DNA from: Pseudevernia furfuracea
Lineage: Eukaryota > Ascomycota > Lecanoromycetes > Lecanorales > Parmeliaceae
NCBI GenBank assembly: GCA_022315425.1
Contig: JAIUPT010000033.1
Location: 1,302,001-1,366,000 of the forward strand
Length of the DNA: 64,000 nucleotides
Direction: 5' to 3'
A program made the translations under genes and the position numbers. Shown piece after piece: positions 12,391 to 22,822 of this stretch; positions within the stretch are counted from its first letter, which is position 1, and every line of letters begins with the position of its first letter. The notes below the pieces were generated by a model. The model made no database searches, was not told the origin of the DNA, and saw only the letters and a list, made by a program, of their open reading frames with translations.

Positions 12391-13460
12391 TCGCCAGGTC
12401 AGATATTCTTGACTTCAAGGAAGCGAACAAGCGGGGGCTGTACTATAGTGCTTGTATTAACGGAACAGCTCGAATCAGGTGATAGAGTCCAGTTCAAACA
12501 TTTACAGGCCACCGAAATAGAGAGCACCAAATTCTTGACTTGTCCCTTGCGTTTATAAGCTCAAAAACCCTGACTTTTATTGACTTATCATGTTTCACTT
12601 CAGTTGCTCAAAGCACCGTTTCATGAGCGTTGACAACAGATGCCTGCAGAAAACGATGGTCGCTACACTGAGATTGGTCGAACGGTTTCAGACCATCCCT
12701 GGGCCTTGATCCTTGCATCCTCGATCAAGTAAAACCCTCAAAACCTACTGCACAAACAATGACGCTAAATTCAGAATATTCACCGATATCTCCCACAGCA
12801 ACAGCCTCTGTAAGTGAAACCCTCCGTCACGCTTTGCTTTCCGTCCGCATGTTCAATTGCAAAAAACGTTGCACACTTGTGATCATATCTTGGGCCTCAT
12901 CAACAAGATTGAAAAGAGGAGGCACCAACGAACTGAGATCATTTAGCCGTTGGGCAATGCATCTTTGCCGCTGACCAGGGAGGACGAGTTTAGCACTCGG
13001 ACGCCTCGGGGGCTCTTGGTACCGCGTCGAAGTGTGGTGGTGTGTGCGTCTTCGACACGAAGATCTGGAGTCTGGACCAAATCCACAACGAGGAGACTAG
13101 CGAGCCAGGAAACACAGGGGTTCAACACACATCCAAAAGGTCAGAAGACAGCAAGAATCGATAGTTCAGGTCTTAGTGATGGCGTTTGTATGACACTTGT
13201 ATGGCACTTGTTTGGCACTTGCATGAAAGCTGCATAACAGCTGCATAAGACAGCCATGAGGCGCTGATCCCACGGGCCTGGCCTCCACTTTGGGGGTACA
13301 TAATAAGGAAGGACCCCCGCAAGATCTTGCTTTCCTTCAAACCATAGCCACAGGCTCGTCGATTATCAGTCGCCAACTGTCAGTTTCATCAAAGCCACCA
13401 CGACTTTACACCTCGGCACACCAAACCGCATCCATCTCAATTCCTCTGCCAACAACCATC
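12391..13460. other. Intergenic, 1.1 kb, with two short repeat clusters
   Basis: No gene is supported here. Short frames at 12759-12974 and 12950-13237 look random. The right part holds an 11-bp triple repeat at 13189-13221 and a doubled AGCTGCATA motif at about 13228-13249. A TATA-like run (TACATAATAAGG) near 13298-13309 could serve the small gene at 13461. Confidence 0.5.
13189..13221. repeat. 11-bp direct repeat, three copies
   Basis: Copies are TATGACACTTG (13189-13199), TATGGCACTTG (13200-13210) and TTTGGCACTTG (13211-13221). They sit 240 bp upstream of the small ORF at 13461 and have a helical-turn period, so a protein-binding array is possible but unproven. Confidence 0.7.
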
Positions 13461-13775
13461 ATGCACTCCACTCTTCTCACCGCCGCAACTGACATCTTCG
13501 CAATCGCTGGCGCCGCCGCCGTGGCCACCGTCGCCCTCAACTCTAGTAAGGCTCGCTTCAGGACCTCTCTGGGCGCCAACTATGATGACGACTCGCTACT
13601 TGCAGCCGAAACCAACGATGCCATCGGCATACCAGAATTGCAACAATCATCTGTGCAAAAACATGCGGACAACGACAAAAAGGCGCCTATTGTGACTGTC
13701 AAGGAAATAGCTGTCACGCCTCCTGTGGCAGAGATGCAAGGGGGTGACTTCTTTGCAGGCGCGGAAGCTGCATAG
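13461..13775 (+). CDS. Small hypothetical protein with hydrophobic N-terminus (104 aa)
   Basis: The intron-free frame begins at an ATG in a CA-rich leader typical of fungal 5' UTRs (CAACAACCATCATG). Residues 4-28 are hydrophobic and alanine-rich (TAATDIFAIAGAAAVATVAL), compatible with a signal anchor or membrane segment. The rest is polar and probably disordered, ending FFAGAEAA. I recognise no domain. Support comes from the leader, a TATA-like run 150 bp upstream and codon composition. An upstream in-frame ATG at 13290 exists, but its extension looks like untranslated leader. Confidence 0.45.
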   Translation: MHSTLLTAATDIFAIAGAAAVATVALNSSKARFRTSLGANYDDDSLLAAETNDAIGIPELQQSSVQKHADNDKKAPIVTVKEIAVTPPVAEMQGGDFFAGAEAA

Positions 13776-14160
13776 AACTCAAAACATAAGGCTTAGATGA
13801 CTCGTACAAAGCTTGCCACAAATCCAGCCGCCTGCAGACCAGCTCCAGCAGCACAATCGCAGGGGATGGGAATTTGCAAATTTGCTTCGAAGATACCACG
13901 GACCAAACGCCACGGTATTGTGTCCGCTTGGGGGCCATTGCGTGGGCTTCGGAAGACCGGCATGCTCTCTGCGGCGACGAAATTTGATGATTTTGATTGG
14001 ACTCAGCGATGTATAGGCGGTTTTCGCATGTCGCGAGTTTGGAGAATAGATACGCCGGGTAGGAATACCTCTACATCCGCCAGCTCGTCCTATATTGTCT
14101 ACCTTTCCCAATTCTTAATAGTTCAAAAATCCTCGCATATAGCAAGGCACCAATACGACC
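13776..14160. other. Intergenic, 385 bp
   Basis: This is the spacer between two small plus-strand genes. Overlapping short frames on both strands have no family resemblance. A pyrimidine-rich stretch (CTATATTGTCTACCTTTCCC) precedes the next start and is probably its promoter/leader. Confidence 0.5.
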
Positions 14161-14739
14161 ATGCTTCTCATTATGCAAGCCCCACTCCTATGTCTTTATT
14201 TATTGTTCCAATTATACGCGGGTTTCTCCCTACCCAGCGTTCCTTTGACCAACCCCTCTCTCTCCATCATCCAAAACCCGGCAGCTTCAAACCTCTCAAA
14301 ACCAACGTATCCGCCACCCCACACCCAACTCTAAGCCCAAACTAACATTCCACCCACCAGTATCGACACCTTCGCAATCCCCAACACCGACCTCGTCCTC
14401 AACTTCAGCGTCTTCGGTCCCCGCGTCGAAATTTTCGAACTCGACGACCTTCTCACCCGAGCTCGAGATGACATCGAGACGCTAATCCATCAAAACGGCG
14501 CCGAGTCCCTGACACCCGATGATGGATATGACCCGTGGCAAACCGAAGGCGTAGTGTTAGAGATTTACAAGTTCACTACAGTTGTGCGATTCACGCTGGG
14601 CCAGTTTCGCAGCTTGATAGAAGGATTGTGGCTATACATGATCCAGGAGCGGAGGTCTAGGGAGGCGAAGTTCCACCTTTTGAGGGAAGGGGAGTTTTCG
14701 TCTGTGATCTTGGCTGGGGGGGATATTTGGTTAATTTGA
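14161..14739 (+). CDS. Small secreted protein (174 aa), unknown function
   Basis: Two exons, 14161-14306 and 14361-14739. The 54-bp intron runs GTATCC...CACCAG with a CTAAC branch motif and restores frame across NLSKPT-IDTFAIPNTD. Exon 1 encodes a signal peptide (LLIMQAPLLCLYLLFQLYA) with likely cleavage near Ala20-Gly21. The mature part has no cysteine and two N-glycosylation sequons (NLS, NFS). A conserved-looking block reads FTLGQFRSLIEGLWLYMIQE. It resembles fungal secreted proteins I have no named domain for. Lack of cysteines argues against a disulfide-rich effector. It is easy to miss because neither exon alone is a long ATG-started frame. Confidence 0.7.
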
Positions 14740-15163
14740 TTTAATGTAATGGGTGGGCGCGAGGATTCGGTGGCTTTGGGAGGTATCGACCACCAATCAG
14801 GGCCTGCTGTAGCCATCCACCATTCTACCCGCCAGCAGGGGGCCAGCATTGCATCCACAACGGAAGTCTAGGCGAAAGGGGCAACTCTTCGCTAGCTGCA
14901 TACAGGGTACATACACTAATGCCAGATATCCCTGGCTGCAGGTACCTTTAACCCTTTGTGGTCGCCTGCGTTGTCTGAGCCATGACATTTCTGCACATCC
15001 AGCGGATGCGATCAGTCGATGTCAAAGCGTGCAAAGCGCTTCCTAGTCTTCTCCAAGAGTCCTATGTTAATACGAGACCAACCTGCCAACCTGCAAGATC
15101 GACCTCGGCTTCGGTGATGTCAGCTCCAGCGTTTCCCCTCTCCAATTCCTATCGTCTTCCTCC
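14740..15163. other. Intergenic, 424 bp
   Basis: I see no gene or notable motif. Short overlapping frames on both strands (14797-15167) look like chance. The right end is probably leader of the next gene. Confidence 0.5.
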
Positions 15164-15814
15164 TTGACTCCGTTCAAGTATACGCTTACGCTTCCTCTCT
15201 TCTCGCCGCTTTTCAGCATGGCATCTCCCTCCAACGGCCGTCAAAAAGTGCAGATCTTCAAGCACTCTGCAAAGGGGAGCCGCGATAAGAACATTGAGTC
15301 CAGCACCAGCATTTCACCACACGCTAAAGAACAACCTCTTCGAACGTCCTTGGTCCGAGATTCGGTGAAGAAACGGATCTTCACGTACATGGACAAGGGC
15401 GACAGAAGCGCAGATATCGAGATCAAAAGCGGCTTATCACACCTAAGAGTCAAGCATTACAGACATATGTGGAAGGACGAGAGACATGATCCCGGTCCTC
15501 AGTCCAAGAAGAGGTCGAGAAGGAGGGCACGGAGCCGGGTGACATCATGTGAGCCAGTTCAGCTTCCATTACGATTGAAACCAGCCTGTGGTCAAAAGTC
15601 CGACTTGTTCCGAGTCGCCAAGAGCGCTGCGAACAGAGGGAAGCGAAAGCACCGTGCCGCCAAGAGACCCAAGGAGCGCGAGGCAAATTCGAAAAGCGAG
15701 GATGCTGGGCCCAGAGTACAGGAGATGACTAGCATGCAGATGACACCATTGGACTATCCCCATGGTGCCGAATGTCAACTCGTGATAAGACTGGGCGGGA
15801 AGCCGACGCAATGA
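15164..15814 (+). CDS. Basic hypothetical protein (216 aa, or 198 aa from the second ATG)
   Basis: The open frame has ATGs at 15164 and 15218; the second (MASPSNGRQKVQIFKHSAKG) may be the real start because the extra 18 residues look like leader. The protein is strongly basic, with clusters SKKRSRRRARSR near residue 130 and NRGKRKHRAAKRPKERE near 168, suggesting nuclear location or nucleic-acid binding. A more ordered part lies in the first half (RIFTYMDKGDRSADIEIKSG). I recognise no domain, and function is unknown. Confidence 0.5.
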   Translation: MTPFKYTLTLPLFSPLFSMASPSNGRQKVQIFKHSAKGSRDKNIESSTSISPHAKEQPLRTSLVRDSVKKRIFTYMDKGDRSADIEIKSGLSHLRVKHYRHMWKDERHDPGPQSKKRSRRRARSRVTSCEPVQLPLRLKPACGQKSDLFRVAKSAANRGKRKHRAAKRPKEREANSKSEDAGPRVQEMTSMQMTPLDYPHGAECQLVIRLGGKPTQ

Positions 15815-16836
15815 TAGCCAAGTGAGCCAAAGGGATGGTGTGGGTTTTGTATAATTGGAAGAATCCATAGGCAAAGGAAATGATGTATCAGGAAATGACT
15901 GGCCTTCAATATAGATAGTTTTTCATGCGGAAGTCGTCAGGTTCATTGGCAAGGATCTTGAAAGGATTCAGAAAATTTTGCACCGGAAAGGCAGTCACGG
16001 GCGAAAGAAGTCTAGAGAAATCCATTCACTTCTTTCGAGAGTCGATCAAAGCGTCTGATGAGCGATCAAACAACATAACACGAGTAATGGAGAAAGAACT
16101 CCATTTGAACAATAGCAACCGAGGCAAAAGTCCCAACAAAACAGACATATCATACATCCATTCCAAAGAGAAACACCAATACCTGGTCTCCTTTCAGCAA
16201 GACCAGCTTGCCGAATCAGCAAAACCTAATCTGAGACTTGATTGTTACTTTCTGCGTTGAAGCCACGTACCACTCGCTGGACAGTAACTCTCTTATTTTT
16301 ACTGAACCTCACTTTACTCGAGTAGAGTGTCATGAATCGACTTTTCGATGTTGTTCCATTCTCCCTTCTAACCTAACGTTGAGGCCATATCTGCGAGGGA
16401 CTGGGTGAGCAGAGTGAACGCAACTCGCGGCATCGTACGCAGAGACGTTCCTATCTTCGCTACAGATGAAAGCAAAAACAGCCTCCCAGCCATTCTTGTT
16501 GGGATGCCGATGCCAGGAGACTCCACTGTTACAGCGCGTTTTTTCGTGCTTGATTGGATTCTCACAAAGGCACGGCCAAATAGTGGCGATCGAGCAAGAT
16601 TCTTCGGAACAAGAGTTTCTGGCTTTCAGTTTTTCTTTCTCTTTGCTCAAAGGCTAGACAAAGGATACCAAAATATCAAAGAGACAAGGGAGGCCCTTGA
16701 AATGATCAGATTGTTACCTTGCACCTCCCAGTCCCAGGCTCAGGCTTGATCATTATTCGACATACATTCCAATTGGCGAGAATTCTAAATACCCCCTTAG
16801 CAAATCCCGTACACGTCCTCCTAGTCTTCAGCGACA
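15815..16836. other. Intergenic, 1 kb, short uncalled frames
   Basis: Frames at 15925-16260 (+, 111 codons) and 16405-16749 (+, 114 codons) face opposite frames of similar length. They show no domain, signal peptide or splice-supported extension. I leave them uncalled. Confidence 0.45.
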
Positions 16837-18123
16837 GTGATCATCGAAGATATTGGGCGGATCTCAGCGACGCCAACCATGGACAGTGGAGTCAGCGCTT
16901 GCTCTCAAAGACCGATTGTTGAAGCTCCCGACTCTACACACTACCGAACATCGTTGGTTGCGGAAGGACTATGGGCTCATCCATTCTGGTCATCAGCCAA
17001 AGCAGAAGGATTCGAGAATCCCCCACCCTATACAGATGGACCAAGTCGCGTCATCTTGGCGAACGATGGCACCAAGGATTGCCTGGCTCTTCTCATGACG
17101 CCAGGCTTGGTTGCAGCTCTCAATAGAATCACAAACAACATTCGAGAGTTGGAAAGGAAGGACGGTGCGCTTGAAAGGATTGAATCAGAAATTATAGACC
17201 TAGCCAGTAAGGCGGACGATGTTGAAGAAACAATCAAAAATCCAAGGTATCAAGACCGGGCGGAAGAGATGCAGCTGGCTTTGGAAATACTGCAGTTGAA
17301 ACAGCAAGAAGCCGAAGAGCGCAAAAATGAATTGAAAATCGCCCTGGTGCCTTTTGAAAGCCGTCTGAAGATTTCAACATGTCAGTCCCAAGGAATCTTC
17401 GAAGAAGCCTTACTCGAGGCATGCTTACTAGACCCACGAGAGCCAGAGAGTCCCCCCATATCCCACGACGTGGATGACGGCACCTCGACTGGAGACTACT
17501 CAGACGCTCCGACCGTGTACGAAGGCATCGAGCCCACTCCAGAACAGCAATCGCTCCGAGAGGCCCGCATGGATGTCATCGGCAGCTACGAAACGCTCAG
17601 GACCCACCAAGCCAGGTTCGACGACCGGCAAGCCGATTACGAACAAAAGCTGGCAGCCTTCCAACCATCCGAAGGCACCAAATTCGAGGACACTCGGACC
17701 CAGTTCGACCACCGAAACATCCGGCACGTCCAGAATTTGACGAGGGATCTGATCGCTGCTGAACAGGGATATAGAACGGCGAAGGCGAAGGCTCGGGCCT
17801 TGGAGTTGCGTGCAGAAGCCTACGGCTTCGATCCAGATTTCGGCTATCGAGCGGATGGTGGCGATCGAAGGAGCGACGACGTATCGACTGAGTACGAAAT
17901 TGATCGAGAACGCATCGAGGCTTGGAGGCGTGGTGTTTTGCCCCACGATTCGGTGGGGAATCTGGAGAATAGAGAACCGCTGGGTTTTGATGATTGGAGC
18001 GCAAGGCCGGTTGAGATCATGGACAGTATCAGTGTGATCGACCGTGGACAGTATGTCGACGAGATCAATGAGTGGAAGAAGCATTGTAGAGTACTCCGAG
18101 GGGAGGCTTCAACAGGCTTTTAG
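16837..18123 (+). CDS. Coiled-coil hypothetical protein (428 aa, or 414 aa from the second ATG)
   Basis: A single open exon. The in-frame ATG at 16879 (MDSGVSACSQRPI) is an alternative start. Residues about 100-180 form a strong coiled coil (ALNRITNNIRELERKDGALE, LALEILQLKQQEAEERKNEL), and a second helical stretch lies near 240-330. Between them is an acidic linker (HDVDDGTSTGDYSDAPTVYE). The C-terminal third is polar with Asp/Arg-rich segments. No enzymatic or zinc motif is visible. Length, codon use and the heptad pattern support a real gene, perhaps a structural or scaffold protein. Function is unknown. Confidence 0.65.
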   Translation: MIIEDIGRISATPTMDSGVSACSQRPIVEAPDSTHYRTSLVAEGLWAHPFWSSAKAEGFENPPPYTDGPSRVILANDGTKDCLALLMTPGLVAALNRITNNIRELERKDGALERIESEIIDLASKADDVEETIKNPRYQDRAEEMQLALEILQLKQQEAEERKNELKIALVPFESRLKISTCQSQGIFEEALLEACLLDPREPESPPISHDVDDGTSTGDYSDAPTVYEGIEPTPEQQSLREARMDVIGSYETLRTHQARFDDRQADYEQKLAAFQPSEGTKFEDTRTQFDHRNIRHVQNLTRDLIAAEQGYRTAKAKARALELRAEAYGFDPDFGYRADGGDRRSDDVSTEYEIDRERIEAWRRGVLPHDSVGNLENREPLGFDDWSARPVEIMDSISVIDRGQYVDEINEWKKHCRVLRGEASTGF

Positions 18124-18384
18124 CGGAAAATATATGGACTGTAGACATTAGAACGGTACATAGACGACGTTTGATAATGGCCAAGAGTAGTTTAAAGTCA
18201 TACCCCCAGGACTCTAAAACTTTCACATGGAAAGCCGAAGCTAGTATTACCCCCCTCTCTCCATAATGTACATACGACGTCTGTGTCGTTGGGAATATCG
18301 CTCATAACGCTGATCAATGCTATCAACACAAGTATATTACGAAGAGGTATCCTTATCAAACCGTCCGCCCCTAGAAATCGAATA

Positions 18385-21300
18385 TTACGTCTTTAAAAAG
18401 TTCTTTCTCGATATCCACACTCCATCCTTTCCGAGTCCCATATAGCCACTGTTCTCCTTCCCCACATCTCCAATCCTACCGTCCACGCTTTGCGCACCCG
18501 TCCCGACGCCGTAGACTTGACCCAACTCAACGTTCTTTCGATAGTCTCTTTTCTTCTTCTGCTTCATTTCCTTATTGCCGCTCGCCCCGTTTATCTGCTT
18601 CTCCATTTTGCCGCCTCCTCCCCCAAATATTTTCTTCCACCCCTTCTTATCCCGCGTACTACCATCGTCGGTCTTGGCTCTTGGGAGTGTGTCGGTGCTT
18701 CCTCTTCCCCTTCCAACGGCGAAGGGTGGAGGTGGGCTGGACTCACCTCCACGATTCTCCGTGGCTACATAAGCGCGGTTGAAGAAAGTGCCTGCCGAAG
18801 CTGTTGCCGGAGTACCTGGTTCTGTTTTGGTGCCCGGATGCGGCGGAGAGGGTGGAGGGGTTGAAGCCAGAAAATCGAGGAGAGCTTGTGATGAGGCTGG
18901 GTTCAAGTAAAAGGGTGTGTTGTTTGTCGCGGTGGTCTTGTACTTGGGATTGGACTCGGGAGGATAGTCTTTGGAGGCTTCTCGGGAATGATTGTTGGTT
19001 ATTGGGGCAGTTATGTTTTGGACTTGAGATGGAGCAGCTGGGGCAAAGCGAGAGGGTGGAGGAACCTTTGGAGACGTTATGGTCGCATCACTCGTTTTTG
19101 GCGAGCGCACTGTAGCTATTGGCGGTGGCGTCGCACCTTGCTCAGCTCTCGAGGATGTTGTAGAGAGAGAGAGAGATGAGGCCGCCGTAGATGCAGAAGG
19201 AGGTTCGGGAGTTCGATGAGCTGGGTGGATTCCTAGTTCCGATTCAGCGGGAGCGGTATGTGCTCGAGTCACCAGACTAATCGCTGAGTCATTTTGGTGT
19301 AGTTGATTTGGAGTAGGAGATCTTTTGGTCTCGTGGGACGATAACCGATTGGGATATGGAGAGCTTGTAGCGGTCTGGGCGCTAGAAAATGTAGGTGCAA
19401 TGAATCGTTTATTAGGGTTATAGAGTAGAGAGCTTGATCGTTTTGGCGGTACCATACCTTCGGCCTGCCGGTGCGATAGATCAGGATTTGAGTGCGTGAA
19501 GGCGTCTTGGCTTTTGTAATGGCGAAGAGGAAGGTCGTTCCCATTCTTTGTAGCAAACCTGGTATGTCGAGCTTTCTGGAGCAACGGATGCGCATTATTT
19601 ACGTTTCCCTCCGAGTCATCGAGGGCCGCAACAGGCTTAGCATAACGAGCCGTTGGTGGTAATTCTGTCATAATGGGGGGATCAATTTGTTGAGAGGGGC
19701 CAGCTGGTATAGGACTGTCCAGAGATGATGTTCGAGAATGCCCTGGTAGCAACGCGGAGCCATTTGGCATTGCACGGTCAAGGGAGGTTGTCCGAGAATG
19801 CCCTGGGAAAGCGAGTACCCCGTAAGAACTCTGAGCAGGGACATGTTTTCCTGCCCTTGTGTAGACTGGACTATCCCCGCGGTCAGGGGGAAAGTCGCTG
19901 GTTTTGGTGGGCGACGTTGGACTTGCTGAATAAGTCGACATACTCATGGCTTGAGATTTTCGAGTGGATAGAGAACGTGCGACGGTAGGACTGGAGGGGC
20001 GATTTGTCGGCGTGGGTTCGCCAGAAGGGCTTTGTATTGGCAAATTGGTGCTGGATAACGCATTTTCATCATTTTGTTGGGATGCAGGCTTCATGCGGAG
20101 AAGCGAACGTGCTTGCTCAGTGATTGATCTTCTCCGCGAAACCGAGCGCTCTGGGGCTGGAGGTTTAGATGCCTCCGGCATCCCTGCCATTACCTGAGCT
20201 GGAGTCTTGAACCGCACCACAGAGTCGGGACTTTTGGCACGTGGCTCTGCCTCCTCGATTTCGCTTTGAAGTTGGTCATTTGGTGCTGGTGACGGAGTCA
20301 GGGCTGACCTCACCGGCTCCGGGCTTCTGACCGTCCTAGTAGGCTCTGGACTTCTGACAGGTCTCAGCGTCTGTGAACTTTTGGTTGATAAGCCTGGAAC
20401 AGGACTTCTGGCCGATCTCACCGGGTCTGGGCTTTTTGCTGACCTCATCGGTTCTGGACTTCTCGCCGTTCTTGTTGGCTCTGGGCTTCGGACGGGTTTT
20501 AATGTTTGTGAGGCCTTAGTAGATAAGCCTGGTTGCTGACCTCGCGCAGACGTTGATGGTTCAGGACTTCGTGACGGCATGACAGCATTCGGACTTTTAG
20601 CTCTCAGCGCGGGCTCGTGCCTCATGGCTGGACTGGCTAGCTCTACTCGTGTCTGTTCCAATTGAGGAGAAGGTGCGGCGGAGCTATTCACTGAGGTTTT
20701 GATGTATTTTTGGGATGAAGCTGTGCGAGCAGCAGGATCAGGAGCAGTCTTCAATGTCTTCATTGGCGATCTAGGGGGGTTTGCGGCATGTTGTGGACTC
20801 TGTGCGCGTGGTTCGACATTGTACCTGCCGTTGATCGGCCTCGAAGGAGGCACCTGGCCCTATCAGCTAAAGTAGACACATTCTTGTGGGAAATTGGCTT
20901 ACGAGATTCTTTCGGCTTGCAGCACCTGCCCTTCTTTGCATCTCTGCAACAATAGTCCCCAGCTGAACGAGAGCCTTTCGCAAATGTCCCCCTTTTGATT
21001 GTAGAGTCAAAAAAGCCCTCGTCCATCCCTCTGTGTTCCCAATCATGGCTAGGTATACAGAATCGTGTTCTTCTGTTCGATCCTCCCATTGCTTGTCGAC
21101 TCTCGTCATGTATTTTGCAAGCTCCCTTGTCGCATCCAGGCCCTTTTGTACATCTTTCAGAGCATCGTTCATAGCTGCTGCCGTTCGATCTATTATGTGT
21201 TCGATCTTCTCATTGCCTTCGACGATCGCCACTCGAAACGGTCGATCTGCGAGCATCTGATCGAAGACTTGACCATGCTCTAATGGGAGTTTGAGGTATC

Positions 21301-21850
21301 GTATGCGCTCGTTGATGTCGTTTTGCGCCAGGTCAAAGTCTTCAGTCGTCCTCTCGAGGAAGCCGTCCACTTCGTCGACGTGTGTCTGTAGAATTTTGAG
21401 GACCTCCTCATCCGATTTGGCCAAGCCCTGCTGCAGAAGATGCATCCCAAATGAGATTTGAGCTACGAGCTTCCACAGCGGATGGAATTTTTCTCCAGGC
21501 TTTTGCTTCCACCGTCCCGCAACGGTGCGCTCGTATTCCTGCTGTTCCAGAAGCATCTTTCGCCTTGTCACCGAGTCTGCCTTTGAGTATCGATCTGGCA
21601 CCTCGGGCTCGTCATCGTTCATGGTCTCGTTCATAGACTCCTCAAAGGCGCCTTGCATTGTCGGCACCGGATGCACCGGGGGCGCGGCATCGAAATCGCT
21701 CTCGGAGCCACTTTCGACATCGTCTTCTGCCATGGTGACAGGTATGTCCCAACCACTGCTCTCCCTCCCCTCTGCCATTGTAGATATTGCCATTATGTAT
21801 GTCTCGCTCCAGGAGTCCAGTCTCACCCCGGCGGATCTATGATGTTTCAA
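18385..21850 (-). CDS. Large helical protein with disordered Ser/Pro repeat tail (1140 aa), unknown function
   Basis: Two exons: 20903-21850 and 18385-20859. The 43-bp intron (20860-20902, GTAAGC...GATAG) joins AASRKNL to GQVPPSRPINGRYNV in frame. Residues 1-110 are acidic; residues 110-320 form a compact helical region (HPLWKLVAQISFGMHLLQQG, then a long amphipathic series). From about 320 on it is Ser/Pro/Arg-rich, with many RSPEP motifs, a duplicated block around LSTKASQTLKPVRSPEP and LSTKSSQTLRPVRSPEP, and a doubled PGHSRTSSLD-type motif. The RSPEP sites look like proline-directed kinase targets (inference). The C-terminus is basic. Alternative starts are at 21793 and 21778. It resembles conserved Pezizomycotina proteins, but I cannot name the family. 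Confidence 0.8.
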
Positions 21851-22822
21851 ATGCAGGGAACCGAAGCGCGGACCACTCGTTTTTGTGGGATTGTGGGGGT
21901 GGAAAGGTCAGGCGTCGGTACTTCCTTCTGTGGGTGTGGTGTCAGTCGCAGGAACCGCATCGCTGAAAATAGCACATGTGGAGAAGCGATCCAATACAAC
22001 AGACAAGGCGTAAGGAGCAGGAAGCGATTGAAAGAATGAGCTGTGTCAGGAGAAGGACGCAAGACAACCGTTCACCCGCAAATTCCAGTGGCTAGTGATA
22101 TGAGAAGATTGACGCGGTGTCCGTAGTCTGTAGTCTGTACTCGTCAACAATGCAATTTCATGGAAATTTGACACGATAATTGACGAGCCGTTTATGCCAG
22201 GTAGGTGAGCACAGAATAATGGGTTGAGGGCCTCAGGGCAGGTCCTAGCAAGGACCCCTGCTACGCCTTCGGGAGCATTGACTAGCACCTTGTCATTCGA
22301 GGCATCAAGCCTACATCAAGCTGCCCAGCAGCAGATCAACTAAACCTAATAGTCTGAACGTTTTGCTGAATTGTGTCTGGGAATCAGCCACAGGTCAGCC
22401 TGACACGAACTATCTCTTTCTCTCTCTCATTACCGTATTAATAATTATTATTCTCTTGCTGCTCTATCCTCTACGGCCCATCTCATCTTTGCTGGCAGAT
22501 GACCTCTCTATTTAGGCGAAAAAGCCCGGGCCAACGTCTTTAATAAGGTCAACTGCTAGCGAAAGCAAGTGACAAAAATACCACTCACTGACTTTGAACT
22601 TTTGAAGCATTTCTTCCAGAATACGAAGGTACGGTACGGTCTACAGTCTACCGGTACACGTGAAAAAAGGGTTCAAAATATGCATTTCGCTTTCTTAAAG
22701 TTGCATGACTAGAGGGTACAGGTACGGCAAAAAGTCAAGTTTATTGGCCATGGTCGACGATCAGATCCTCGGATCATCAAATCATCAAATCATCAAATCA
22801 TCCTAAATCACCAAAAATTAAA
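21851..22822. other. Divergent intergenic, about 1 kb
   Basis: The spacer lies between the helical/RSPEP gene (-) and the PLP-enzyme gene (+) and must hold both promoters. The right end carries GGTAC-rich sequence near 22630-22730 and an ATCATCAA microsatellite just before the enzyme start (about 22772-22803). No gene is supported. Confidence 0.55.

Noticed and set aside
17500..18084. 194-codon minus-strand frame opposite the coiled-coil gene
   Set aside because: No domain, no splice extension; the plus strand has a convincing coiled coil and longer frame.
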